64,000 nucleotides of DNA from Pseudomonadota bacterium. Its GTDB lineage: Bacteria > Myxococcota_A > UBA796 > GCA-2862545. Shown here one piece after another: positions 30,069 through 38,025 of the stretch (positions are counted from its first letter, which is position 1; the number at the start of each line of letters is the position of its first letter). Under the pieces are notes generated by a model that saw only the letters and a program-made list of their open reading frames with translations, ran no database searches and was not told the origin of the DNA. The stretch is from NCBI GenBank assembly GCA_023954855.1, contig JAGSGY010000006.1, forward strand, positions 54,101 through 118,100, in the 5' to 3' direction. The position numbers and the translations under genes were made by a program.

Positions 30069-31441
30069 GGCGCTTTGGCGACGGCCTTGAGCTCTACGGC
30101 GATGGGCGTCGGCAACGCCCGCACTTCGAGGGTGGTTCGCGTCGGGCCGTTCTTCTCGAAGTACTCGCGGTACACCGCATTGAAGGTGGCGAAGTCGCGA
30201 TCCATATCGATGAGGAAGCAGGTGATGTCGACGACAGCTGCGAGCGAGCTACCGGCGGCCTCGAGCACCGTCTTGATGTTCTCGATGGTCGCCCGGGTCT
30301 GGGCGGCGACGTCGTAGTCGAGGGGTTCTCCGTCGGCATCGCGCACAGGTCCACCCGGAATCGCATCGGTACCCGGCTGGCGTGGGCCCATGCCCGAGAC
30401 GAACAGGAAGTCGCCAGAGAGTCGGGCGTGGGGGTAGGGGCCGACGGGCTTCGGCGCGGCGTCGGTGCGTACACCCGTCGGATCCGGGACCGCCACCGGG
30501 GTCGCGGGGCTCGGTGACTGGGGAGCCGGGCTGCCCGAGGGCGAGCCACTCAGCACGTTTCGGTCCCCGCCGTAGACGTCGACGTCGTCCTCGTCGAACT
30601 CTTGGTCCTGCGCTGCGTTGGCGTCGGGAATCAGCTCGACGACTGCGGCACCTGTGCCCCACAGGCCCTCGTAGGCGTGCACCTTGCCAGCGTAGCCATT
30701 GTCTTGTCCCATCGCGGCAGCCAGCCACCAGAACGCTTTGCCCTTGCTGTCGGCATTGGCTTCGCGCGTGAATGTGCGCATCAGTTGGGAGGCGTCCTCG
30801 AGGCGGCCGGCGTCGAGGAACTCGAGGAGCTTGCGGTTCCACTCGTCGTCCTTGTCGGAGGACACGCGGTCATCGGCGGCGTCAATCCACTCGGTCCACA
30901 TGCGGTTCGACAGTGCGGTCACGCTGATGAACGCCGCCTTCTTGCCCATCTTGTCGGCGGCATCGCGTGCGGCCTTTCCCAGGACAAGGGTCTCGGCGCG
31001 GTCGGCGTACATGTTGCTGCTGACCACCGTCGCCGGGATGCGGTTGTCGGGGTCGAGGAGCTTGAGCGCCACAATGGTGCCCGTGTCGATCGGGAAGCCG
31101 TGGTAGTTCACGGTGCGTGCGTGGAGCCCCCGGGCCTCGGCACAGTCGCGGTAGGTCTCGGCGAACGCCGCGTCGATGTTGAAGCTGTACGGAATCGAGC
31201 CGAGCTCGTGGAACTCCTCATCGACGTGGGTCCATGTGGGGTTCGGGTCCGCCTGGATCTGGTGGCCGATGACGCTGGGCCAGTGCGTGCTGTAGAGCAC
31301 CAGCAGGTCCGCGTCCGAGTCTTGGAGGGTCTTCCTCGCTCGCTCGAAGCCGTCGCGAAGGCGCTGCCAGCCGGGACTCTGCTCGGGAGCCAGCAGGGGA
31401 TGCGGGCGTCCGGGGACGATGAGGCCGAGGGTCGCGCTCAT
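30065..31441 (-). CDS. LigB-type dioxygenase alpha-like subunit fused to RidA deaminase domain
   Basis: A 458-residue fusion. Residues 1-275 resemble the alpha subunit of 2-aminophenol 1,6-dioxygenase (AmnA type) in the LigB family. They keep His14 and His53 but have Asp231, Thr120 and Asn179 where the catalytic beta subunit next door has Glu251, Tyr129 and His195, so this half is likely non-catalytic. A disordered, acidic then Pro/Ser-rich linker (276-335) leads to a RidA/YjgF domain (336-458) with the conserved Arg435 (GPTRTTLEVR) and Glu450, as in 2-aminomuconate deaminase (AmnD/NbaF type). In known pathways these are separate proteins. The product of ring cleavage needs a dehydrogenase before the deaminase step. 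Start ATG at 31441 overlaps the stop of the beta gene by four bases. Confidence 0.82.
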   Translation of the reverse strand: MSATLGLIVPGRPHPLLAPEQSPGWQRLRDGFERARKTLQDSDADLLVLYSTHWPSVIGHQIQADPNPTWTHVDEEFHELGSIPYSFNIDAAFAETYRDCAEARGLHARTVNYHGFPIDTGTIVALKLLDPDNRIPATVVSSNMYADRAETLVLGKAARDAADKMGKKAAFISVTALSNRMWTEWIDAADDRVSSDKDDEWNRKLLEFLDAGRLEDASQLMRTFTREANADSKGKAFWWLAAAMGQDNGYAGKVHAYEGLWGTGAAVVELIPDANAAQDQEFDEDDVDVYGGDRNVLSGSPSGSPAPQSPSPATPVAVPDPTGVRTDAAPKPVGPYPHARLSGDFLFVSGMGPRQPGTDAIPGGPVRDADGEPLDYDVAAQTRATIENIKTVLEAAGSSLAAVVDITCFLIDMDRDFATFNAVYREYFEKNGPTRTTLEVRALPTPIAVELKAVAKAP

Positions 31442-32337
31442 TTCGCCTCCACAGCGGCGCGGGAGGGGTCCCACTCGACGACGGCATTTCCGGTGCCGAT
31501 GACCGTGCCGTAGGCGTGGACTTCGGCGGGGTAGGTCGGAATACCGAGGGCGCCGAACAGCCAGGTCAGGCTGCCTTCCTTGCACTCGGACACGCTCTGC
31601 TCGATGAAGTCGGGCATCTCATCGAGGAACTCGCGAATCCGGCCCTCGCGCATCAGCTTGAGGGCGTGCATGTCCCACAGGTACTGGCCGTGGTGGTAGA
31701 TGTGCTCGTTGCTCATGTCCTCGGGAAGCTCGCCCTCTTCAGTGAAGTGGCGGTGCGACAGCGAGTTTGAGGCGAGCAGCAGGGCCCGCTTCCCACTCTT
31801 CTCGATGGCGCGGGCGGTGGCCTGCCCAAGCGCGAGCTGCTCAGTCTGACCGACTTCGTTCGAGAAGTAGTAGTGCGCCCGATTCGAGCTAATCGCGACG
31901 ATCGGCTTGTCCCACGCGGGGTTCGCGAGGTGGCAGCTGATGATGGTGCCGTAGTCCACCCGAAACTCGGGGTTCGTCATCATCTTCGTGGTGAGGCCGC
32001 CCGCTTTGGCCTCGTCGGCGATGGCCTGCGACAGCTCGACGTCCACGTTCAGGTCGTAGTTGAAGCGAAAGAGGTTCGGGAAGATCGGGTCGACGGACTT
32101 CGAGGCGAAGTGCGGCAGTCCTAGAAAGTGGTGGCCGACCACCGTCTTCCAGTGCGGCGAGTGCACGACGATGACGTCGTAGTCGCGTGGCTCCAGGCTC
32201 TTGCGCAGCCGCTCATAGCCCCACCGAAGGGTCTCCCATCCGCACTCGGCTCGAGGCTCGTTCTGCGGGGGGTTCTCGGCGTAGACCAGGTGAGGGGGGT
32301 GGGGGGCGAGCACCCCAGCGACGATGCGACCGGCCAT
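31438..32337 (-). CDS. LigB-type extradiol dioxygenase, AmnB-like catalytic subunit
   Basis: A 299-residue catalytic subunit of the 2-aminophenol 1,6-dioxygenase type, which opens an amino-phenol ring using Fe(II). The known iron ligands line up by number: His13 (LAPHPPHLVY), His62 (VHSPHW) and Glu251 (SVSECKEG), as do the catalytic Tyr129 (RVDYG) and His195 (LSHRHF). Length is normal. It is the first gene of the pair, translationally coupled to the alpha-RidA fusion by a four-base overlap. The substrate may be 2-aminophenol or a related compound such as 3-hydroxyanthranilate; sequence does not decide. The matching dehydrogenase (ALDH8 type) is encoded about 20 kb away at 52.7 kb. Confidence 0.87.
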   Translation of the reverse strand: MAGRIVAGVLAPHPPHLVYAENPPQNEPRAECGWETLRWGYERLRKSLEPRDYDVIVVHSPHWKTVVGHHFLGLPHFASKSVDPIFPNLFRFNYDLNVDVELSQAIADEAKAGGLTTKMMTNPEFRVDYGTIISCHLANPAWDKPIVAISSNRAHYYFSNEVGQTEQLALGQATARAIEKSGKRALLLASNSLSHRHFTEEGELPEDMSNEHIYHHGQYLWDMHALKLMREGRIREFLDEMPDFIEQSVSECKEGSLTWLFGALGIPTYPAEVHAYGTVIGTGNAVVEWDPSRAAVEAK

Positions 32338-32409
32338 CGGGCCTCCAGCGGGTCGCAGGTCTTATCACGCGCGTGGGCGAGGGCGGGGGAATCGCGCCTC
32401 TCGACGCCG

Positions 32410-33045
32410 CTAGGGCTGCGCGGGGGCTTCGCCTTCGACGGCTTCGACTTCTGCCTCTGGCACTACTTCTGCTTCTGCTTCTGCTTTGCTTGCGGCCCTG
32501 GCCTGTGCGGCGGCCTCAGCGACGAGCATTGCGCCTTGGAAGTTGGCGGAGACATTCTCCATCGGGAGCATGGTCGTCCAGCGCAGCACCGGGCTCTGCA
32601 CGTCCGCGACCTCCTCCCAGACCATTCGGGTGCCCGCGTCGAGGGGCTCGACCGACAGTGTGCGTCGGGTCGTCATCTTCGGGAACTCGATGTCCCACGT
32701 GGCCGAGGTCTCGGTCGCGCTCACGAGAGCCCAAGTCTCGAAGACCTGGTCACCCGCAAGGAACTCCACATGCTCGGGGTCGGTGGCCCGGACTTGAATC
32801 CGTTCTGAGATCCGGTTCTCGCCGTGCAGCTCTCCCGCTGCCTGCCACCACTCCACCACACCGTCCGCGGAGCCGATCAGCGCAGAGAGGTCGTCGCTGT
32901 TGGCGTCGAGATCTCGTGTGGTGGTGAGCTCCATCGTGGGATCGATGAGAAAGCCAGTGCCGTAGCAGAGGGCCATCACGCCAGCCACACCTCCGCCAAT
33001 AGCGAAGACGACGGAGGACAGGGTACGGGGCAGGGAAGTGCTCAT
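32410..33045 (-). CDS. SRPBCC/START-like domain protein with membrane anchor
   Basis: A 211-residue protein: one N-terminal hydrophobic helix (VVFAIGGGVAGVMALCYGTGFLI), then a domain of about 130 residues with the pattern of a polyketide-cyclase/START (SRPBCC) fold (ANSDDLSALIGSADGVVEWW, ISERIQVRATDPEHVEF, TSATWDIEFPKMTTRRTLSVE, GTRMVWEEVADVQSPVLRW), and an Ala/Glu-rich C-terminal tail. Such domains bind lipids or other hydrophobic ligands. The start is the ATG at 33045; no strong Shine-Dalgarno precedes it. It lies 72 bases upstream of the dioxygenase operon on the same strand; no clear functional link. Confidence 0.65.
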   Translation of the reverse strand: MSTSLPRTLSSVVFAIGGGVAGVMALCYGTGFLIDPTMELTTTRDLDANSDDLSALIGSADGVVEWWQAAGELHGENRISERIQVRATDPEHVEFLAGDQVFETWALVSATETSATWDIEFPKMTTRRTLSVEPLDAGTRMVWEEVADVQSPVLRWTTMLPMENVSANFQGAMLVAEAAAQARAASKAEAEAEVVPEAEVEAVEGEAPAQP

Positions 33046-33111
33046 GCGCGCAGCTAGCACATTGGCTGTTCCTTGGGTGCGCAACAGCTTGTGGCGCGCG
33101 CCTCGGAGCGG

Positions 33112-33564
33112 CTAGACGGCGTCGGCCGGACTCTCGTCTTCGCGCTCGGCCCGTGCAGCCAGATCGAAGTAAACGCTGAACCGCACAAAGCCCGCATCGT
33201 CGGGTAGCGACGCCGGTGGCGGAGCCAAGCGGGCGTCCTCGAGGGCATCGAGGAGCTGGCCGTCGAGGGTGGTGTTGCCGGTCGAGTGGCCCACCCGGGC
33301 CGAAACCACACGGCCGTCGCCATCGATGCGAACGTCAATGCGGGCGCGGCTGCCGTCGGTGGCCTGGCGAATCGGACCAGGAACCGTACCGATGGTCTTG
33401 ACCCAGCGGCGGTGCACCTCGGCGGTCTGGTTTTGGAACCAGTCGATCTCGACGCTCGGATCTTGCGCGCTCGCAGCGGGAGGACGCACGTCGTTCATGA
33501 CGGGGCTGCCATCGGCGAATGCCGGGCTGAGCGTCATGAGCAGGGCTGCGAGTAGTACACGCAT
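33112..33564 (-). CDS. Exported TonB-C-like domain protein
   Basis: A 150-residue protein with a signal peptide (MRVLLAALLMTLSPAFA) and a C-terminal region resembling a TonB/TolA C-terminal domain (RRWVKTIGTVPG, ARIDVRIDGDGRVVSARVGHSTGNTTLDGQLLDAL) without the membrane anchor and linker of true TonB. The ATG at 33564 is preceded by GGGAGG at a good distance. It may bind an outer-membrane or periplasmic partner. An imperfect inverted repeat lies just upstream (33591-33616). The downstream gene on the same strand, 66 bases away, is the START-like protein. Confidence 0.7.
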   Translation of the reverse strand: MRVLLAALLMTLSPAFADGSPVMNDVRPPAASAQDPSVEIDWFQNQTAEVHRRWVKTIGTVPGPIRQATDGSRARIDVRIDGDGRVVSARVGHSTGNTTLDGQLLDALEDARLAPPPASLPDDAGFVRFSVYFDLAARAEREDESPADAV

Positions 33565-33590
33565 TGAGTCCTCCCTCGTGAGTCATTGGT

Positions 33591-33616
33591 GTGTGCGAAC
33601 TACGAACGGTTCACAC
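33591..33616. promoter_or_regulatory. Inverted repeat upstream of the TonB-C-like gene
   Basis: GTGTGCGAAC (33591-33600) faces GTTCACAC (33609-33616), with one base bulged, around an 8-base centre. It lies 27-52 bases upstream of the TonB-C-like start, a usual operator distance. It is also in an AT-rich stretch, so it might be a promoter element. No protein is assigned. Confidence 0.25.
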
Positions 33617-33712
33617 CCATTGTTTCACGGACAAGCCCAATCCTTCATTTTTCTTGCTGTGATCCGCACAACAACCGGATCTGGGTCGTCCGGTAAATAT
33701 GGTGTGGAGGTG

Positions 33713-35065
33713 CTAACCGGCGATCGTGAGCACGCGGACCTGCGCGAACTGGCGGTGACCTTCTTTTGAGGAGTGGAAGCCGTAGCCCGACTGGCCGGCT
33801 CCGACCCACGGGGTGCCGCTGACGCCCCCACAGCCCCGGTTGACGCCGATCATGCCCGCGCCGAGCTGTCTCGCGACCAAAGCGGCGCGCTCGGGCTCGC
33901 CCCATACCGACGCACCGAGTCCGTACGGCGTGTCGTTGGCTAGGGTGACCGCCTGGTCGTCATCATCGAAGGGGATGACCGCGGCAACCGGGCCGAACGT
34001 CTCATCCTTGGCAACGCTCATGCTGTGGCTGACGTCCGCGAGGATAGTAGGCACGATGAAGTTGCCGTGGTGGCCGCTGGCTCCAGTCACCACCCGGGCG
34101 CCCTCTGCGACGGCATCGTCGATCTGCTTGAGCACCCAGTCGCGCTGGCGAGCGTTGATCATCGGTCCGATGGCGACGCCTTCGTCCATGCCATTGCCCT
34201 GGACCATCTTCTCGGCTTCGGAGGCGAAGGCGGTCAAGAAGGGCTCGTAGAGCTCGCGCTGCACGTAGATGCGCTCCGTCGAGACGCAGACCTGTCCGGC
34301 ATTGCGGAAGGCGTTTCGGGCGGCGAAAGCCGCGGCCCGGTCGAGGTCGGTGCCGGGCAACACGACCATCGGGTCTTTGCCGCCGAGCTCGAGAATGACC
34401 CGCTTGAGCCCCTTCGCTGCGTTGGTGAGAATCGAGATGCCCGCGGCTCGCGAGCCCGTGAAGGCGAGAAGATCGACGTCGCTGTCGACGAGCGCGCGAC
34501 CCTGATCGTCGGCGCCATGCACGATCTGAAGCACGCCGTCTGGGAGGACGGTGTTGAGCGCATCGACGTAGGACTGGGCGGTGAGAGGCGTCTCTTCCGA
34601 GGGCTTGAGCACCACCGTGTTTCCGGCCATCAGCGCCGGCAGCACCATCCAGTGCGGCATCATGATCGGGAAGTTCCAGGGGGTGATCGCGCCGACCACA
34701 CCAAACGCGTCGCGGTACAGCGTGCTCTTCGCGCGCCCTCCATCCACGACCTCGGGGGACAGGGCCTCGACCATTTCATCGAGCTCGTCTGCCATGCGGG
34801 CCACGGCCCGGACCTCGCCAACTGCCTCGCGCAGCGGCTTCCCCATCTCGCGGCACAGCTGCTCGCCGACCGCCTCGGCCTGAAGCTCGAGTTGCTTTCC
34901 GGCATCGAGCAAGAGGTCCCGGCGCTCAGTCAGGGTGAGCTTGGCCCACGACGGCTGTGCAGCCCGTGCTCGACCGACCACATTGGCGATCTCGGAGACA
35001 GGGGTGATCGAGACCTCCCCCACAGTGGCGCCGGTGGCGGGATCAACAGAGACGAGCTTGGACAT
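33713..35065 (-). CDS. NAD-dependent aldehyde dehydrogenase (succinate-semialdehyde DH-like)
   Basis: A 450-residue ALDH. Motifs: [10 protein letters not shown] (cofactor-binding start), [35 protein letters not shown] (catalytic Glu), [13 protein letters not shown] (catalytic Cys), [22 protein letters not shown]. The general layout fits the succinate-semialdehyde branch of the family. Start ATG at 35065. It is somewhat short (450 residues against about 480 for most), with the loss at the N-terminus. No operon partners on either side: the next minus-strand gene begins 148 bases downstream. Could act on an aldehyde made in the ring-cleavage route, but this is not shown. Confidence 0.85.
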   Translation of the reverse strand: MSKLVSVDPATGATVGEVSITPVSEIANVVGRARAAQPSWAKLTLTERRDLLLDAGKQLELQAEAVGEQLCREMGKPLREAVGEVRAVARMADELDEMVEALSPEVVDGGRAKSTLYRDAFGVVGAITPWNFPIMMPHWMVLPALMAGNTVVLKPSEETPLTAQSYVDALNTVLPDGVLQIVHGADDQGRALVDSDVDLLAFTGSRAAGISILTNAAKGLKRVILELGGKDPMVVLPGTDLDRAAAFAARNAFRNAGQVCVSTERIYVQRELYEPFLTAFASEAEKMVQGNGMDEGVAIGPMINARQRDWVLKQIDDAVAEGARVVTGASGHHGNFIVPTILADVSHSMSVAKDETFGPVAAVIPFDDDDQAVTLANDTPYGLGASVWGEPERAALVARQLGAGMIGVNRGCGGVSGTPWVGAGQSGYGFHSSKEGHRQFAQVRVLTIAG

Positions 35066-35167
35066 GTGGCCTCGGGGTCAGGTGTTCGGGTTAGCCTCGA
35101 TTCTCGAACCGCACCAGCCGGGGTCTGCTTGATCGACGTGTCGCGAACCATTGCCCTGCCGAGCACG

Positions 35168-36049
35168 ATGGAGGCGATGTCCTATTCCCTGGACACCTCG
35201 CGTCTGCCTAAGGACTTTGACGGGCTCTGGGACCACATCATCCGGGTGGTCTCTTCCTCGCTTCGCAACTTCCACGAGGTGTCCGGCGCGGATGCCATGG
35301 TCTGGTTCGACCTCACCGAGTGGGTCACCCGGTCCAAGCGTCCGACGCTTCTGCTCGCGGTCTACTTCTGTACCGATGCGCGTGCCCGAAAGGAGGACCT
35401 CAATGCCTTCGAACCTGCACTCGGCGCGTCCGGACTGCCCTGGGCGGTCGATGGTGTGATGGTGCGTCCCCGAAAGGCCCGGCCGGTTCTTGTGACGGTC
35501 GAGGGTGAGCCTGCCCACATCTGGATTGAGCGTCCGGAGCACAAGGAAGCGTTCACGTTGATGATGGGGGCTGAAGCCGAGCGGGTGACATGGCGGACGC
35601 ACCGACTCCAGGGGGATGTCGAGGCCGCGTTCCTCCCCGAGATGGGGCATGTGATCGGCCGCTTGTCGGTTCCCGATCCAAGTGAGCGGGCGCGTGTCGA
35701 CCGACTGAAACTGGTCTTCGCACACTCGGTGGCCCATCGAATTGTCGAAGCCGACGGCGTCGTCGATGAGGGCGAGGCCGCCTTCCTTCAGAGCCGTTTT
35801 CCGCCTGAGAGGCTGGCTGCGCTGGAGCTAGGTCCCGAGCAACGGGAAGAGGCCCTTGCAGAGGCCGAGGCAGAGCTCGCCACTTTGCTCGGCCACCATG
35901 AGAAGCTCGCCCTGTTGTCGACCTTTTATGCAGCCTGCTACGCCGACGGGCGGCTCGAGGTCAGGGAGCTGCGCGTTCTCAAGGAAGCAGCGGCGGTTCT
36001 CGGTTTGGAACGAGATGAAGTTGTGGGGTATCTGCAGCGGCTTTGGTGA
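35168..36049 (+). CDS. TerB-like domain protein
   Basis: A 293-residue soluble protein. The C-terminal ~110 residues form a TerB-like all-helical domain, with the acidic EF-hand-like pattern VEADGVVDEGEAAFL and YADGRLEVRELRVL, as in tellurite-resistance TerB. The N-terminal ~170 residues are not recognised (WDHIIRVVSSSLRNFHEVSG, VMVRPRKARPVLVTVEGEP). The start is the ATG at 35168; a second ATG at 35177 is possible. The frame is open far upstream, through the ALDH gene on the other strand, and that part was not accepted. The next gene starts 32 bases after its end and encodes a small tail-anchored protein, probably in the same operon. Confidence 0.65.
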   Translation: MEAMSYSLDTSRLPKDFDGLWDHIIRVVSSSLRNFHEVSGADAMVWFDLTEWVTRSKRPTLLLAVYFCTDARARKEDLNAFEPALGASGLPWAVDGVMVRPRKARPVLVTVEGEPAHIWIERPEHKEAFTLMMGAEAERVTWRTHRLQGDVEAAFLPEMGHVIGRLSVPDPSERARVDRLKLVFAHSVAHRIVEADGVVDEGEAAFLQSRFPPERLAALELGPEQREEALAEAEAELATLLGHHEKLALLSTFYAACYADGRLEVRELRVLKEAAAVLGLERDEVVGYLQRLW

Positions 36050-36081
36050 CGAAAATCGCGGGGCTTCGGTATGCTGTGGCT

Positions 36082-36525
36082 ATGGCCGAAGATAAGAACA
36101 CGACCAGCCTCAAGGACTTCCTCGCCGAGGAGTCGCTGCCTCCTGCTCCTGGTCAGCGACCGTTGAACAAGACCTTCGAGGACCAGCCGAACACCGCCAC
36201 CGAGAGCATGGGCACCTTCCTCGACGCAGTGGGGGCCGACCTTGGTGCTCCTCCGCCTGGAGCGGAACCGCAGAAGCTCCACGACCCGCTGGATCGCGGT
36301 GAACCCGCAGCCGAGCCCGAGGACCACCGCGCGTTTCTGGCATCGATGGGCGTCCCCGTCACGCCCGCTCCGGTTCAGCGTCGGGCCGCCGGAAAGGTGA
36401 TTGTCGACTCCGCGAAGAAGGCCGGTGAGCTTGCCCAGAAGAACTGGGTCCCGGCGATTCTGATGACCATCGCGATCACGGTCATCTTCTTCTACATCAT
36501 CGGGATCTTTAAGCTCCCCAGCTGA
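36082..36525 (+). CDS. Small tail-anchored membrane protein
   Basis: A 147-residue protein, not recognised. The first ~115 residues are polar, Pro/Glu-rich and probably disordered (MAEDKNTTSLKDFLAEESLP...), and the last part is one transmembrane helix (AILMTIAITVIFFYIIGIF) near the C-terminus, so most of it would face the cytoplasm. Start ATG at 36082. It follows the TerB-like gene by 32 bases and is convergent with fetB, whose end is two bases away. Confidence 0.65.
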   Translation: MAEDKNTTSLKDFLAEESLPPAPGQRPLNKTFEDQPNTATESMGTFLDAVGADLGAPPPGAEPQKLHDPLDRGEPAAEPEDHRAFLASMGVPVTPAPVQRRAAGKVIVDSAKKAGELAQKNWVPAILMTIAITVIFFYIIGIFKLPS

Positions 36526-36527
36526 GG

Positions 36528-37325
36528 CTAGGAGCGCCGAATGATGCGCTCGACTCTCAGGCGGTGTTGCCCGTCGAAGAGGGCTCGGACGGCGATCACG
36601 GTGCCGACGATGGCGCCTAGCGCTACCGACGCGGCGATGAGAAACAAGATCAGGATCTGGTAGCGCGAGGCGAGACCCGGCTCGGTTCCGCCGAGGATTT
36701 GCCCCGTCATCATGCCGGGAATGGTCACCAGCCCCACCGCGCTCATCGAGTTGAGGATCGGGATCATCGCGGTCCGGACGGCGTCCGCCACGACAGGTCG
36801 GGAGGCCTCCCACCACGTTGCGCCGAGGCCGAGGAGCGTCTCGATTCGAGCGCGGCCTTCGTCCAGGCTGGCGAGTGCGCTGTCGAAGCCGAGCGCGAGT
36901 CCCGTCAGCGAGTTTCCGAGAAGCATGCCGAACAGGGGGATGAAGTACTGCGGTGTCCAGAACGGCTCGACCTGGATGACCGCCGCTGACCCAAGTAGAG
37001 CCGTGGTGCCGCAGCCGATGAGCAGGGCCGCGGTTGCGGCGAGCGGCAGTGTCTTTGTGGTTCGCTTGGTGCGTCCGACCGCCTCGCGCCCGGCGATGGC
37101 GAGCATGAAGACCACCAACACCGCCACCACCCCGGGGTGGTTCGCCGCAAACACCGGGACCAGAATCAGGCCGAGGATGGTGAGCTGCACCACTGCGCGA
37201 AGCGAGGCGATCACCAGCTTCTTGCCGAGCCCCAGACCGAGCCACAGCGACAGCAGACCGTTGATGCCGACCAGGGCGGCGGCCAGGGCGAGCTGGGTTG
37301 CACTGATGGGAAGCGGGCCGCTCAT
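36528..37325 (-). CDS. fetB: ABC transporter permease, FetB type (UPF0014)
   Basis: A 265-residue inner-membrane permease of the UPF0014 family, with about seven hydrophobic segments and the family stretches FIPLFGMLLGNSLTGLALG, EALLGLGATWWEASRP (here ETLLGLGATWWEASRP) and SAVGLVTIPGMMTGQILGG. In E. coli FetAB exports iron and protects against oxidative stress. The ATG at 37325 overlaps the stop of the ATPase gene by four bases, so the two are translated together. The substrate in this organism is not known, but family and pairing are clear. Confidence 0.87.
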   Translation of the reverse strand: MSGPLPISATQLALAAALVGINGLLSLWLGLGLGKKLVIASLRAVVQLTILGLILVPVFAANHPGVVAVLVVFMLAIAGREAVGRTKRTTKTLPLAATAALLIGCGTTALLGSAAVIQVEPFWTPQYFIPLFGMLLGNSLTGLALGFDSALASLDEGRARIETLLGLGATWWEASRPVVADAVRTAMIPILNSMSAVGLVTIPGMMTGQILGGTEPGLASRYQILILFLIAASVALGAIVGTVIAVRALFDGQHRLRVERIIRRS

Positions 37326-37927
37326 CCGAGCCTCACGACCTGGTTCGCAACGCGGTCGCACTGCGCGCTGTCATGGGTCACCCACACGGCGGTCTGGCCG
37401 GCCAGAACAGCCTCGACGGCCTGTGTGCTCTCTTCGTCGAGTGCAGCAGTGGGCTCGTCAAGCAAGAGAACGCGTGGGCTTCGCGACAGGGCGATGGCCA
37501 ACGTGATCCGCTGGCGTTCGCCTCCCGAGAGCACCGCCCAGGGCCGCGTCCACACGCCAGGATCCAGCCGCATCTGCTCGGCAAGTGCGATGGGGTTCCG
37601 AGTCGGGCGCTCCTGTTGCTGAGCCAGCTGGCCGACGCGTGCGAGCAAGTCCTCGGGCACGCCTTCGAAGACGGTGGCGCCTTGGGGAACCCAGACCACT
37701 TCCGCTCGCCAGGCCGGTCCGCCCCAGTGGTCGAAGGGCTTGCCATCAAGGGTCAGCGTCCCGCTCTGTAGAGGGTCGAGCCCAGCGAGCAGTCGCAGCA
37801 ACACACTCTTTCCGCAGCCCGAAGGTCCTCGGATCGCCACGACCTCGCCCGTGCGCACCTCGAGATCGAGCCCGGAAAAGAGGGTGCGTCCCGAGAAGGT
37901 GTGGGTGATCGAGGTGGCGTGCAGCAC
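37322..37927 (-). CDS. fetA: ABC transporter ATPase, FetA type
   Basis: A 201-residue ATP-binding subunit: Walker A GPSGCGKSVLL, Q-loop VWVPQGATVFEG, signature LSGGERQRITLAIALSRSP, Walker B LLLDEPTAALDEES and switch His in WVTHDSAQ. Its short length and pairing with a UPF0014 permease fit FetA. GTG start at 37927. Divergent from the DUF1592 operon; the 98 bases between them hold a candidate promoter for that operon. Confidence 0.85.
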   Translation of the reverse strand: MLHATSITHTFSGRTLFSGLDLEVRTGEVVAIRGPSGCGKSVLLRLLAGLDPLQSGTLTLDGKPFDHWGGPAWRAEVVWVPQGATVFEGVPEDLLARVGQLAQQQERPTRNPIALAEQMRLDPGVWTRPWAVLSGGERQRITLAIALSRSPRVLLLDEPTAALDEESTQAVEAVLAGQTAVWVTHDSAQCDRVANQVVRLG

Positions 37928-37971
37928 GGGGTCCCGCGGGTGGCGTGAGTGAGCTTGTACTGCCCAAGGTG

Positions 37972-37999
37972 TTGAGCGGCCACGTTGTGCGTGTACACT
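37972..37999 (+). promoter_or_regulatory. Candidate promoter of the DUF1592/DUF1552/cytochrome operon
   Basis: TTGAGC (37972-37977, 4 of 6), 16-base spacer, TACACT (37994-37999, 4 of 6). The predicted start would give a leader of about 20 bases before the ATG at 38026. Confidence 0.35.
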
Positions 38000-38025
38000 C
38001 CTGCAACGCTGATCTGGATTTCGAT

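Noticed and set aside
34025..35167. Upstream extension of the TerB-like gene by about 380 codons
   Set aside because: It runs antisense through the aldehyde dehydrogenase gene, has no recognisable domain, and the TerB-like protein has good starts at 35168 or 35177.
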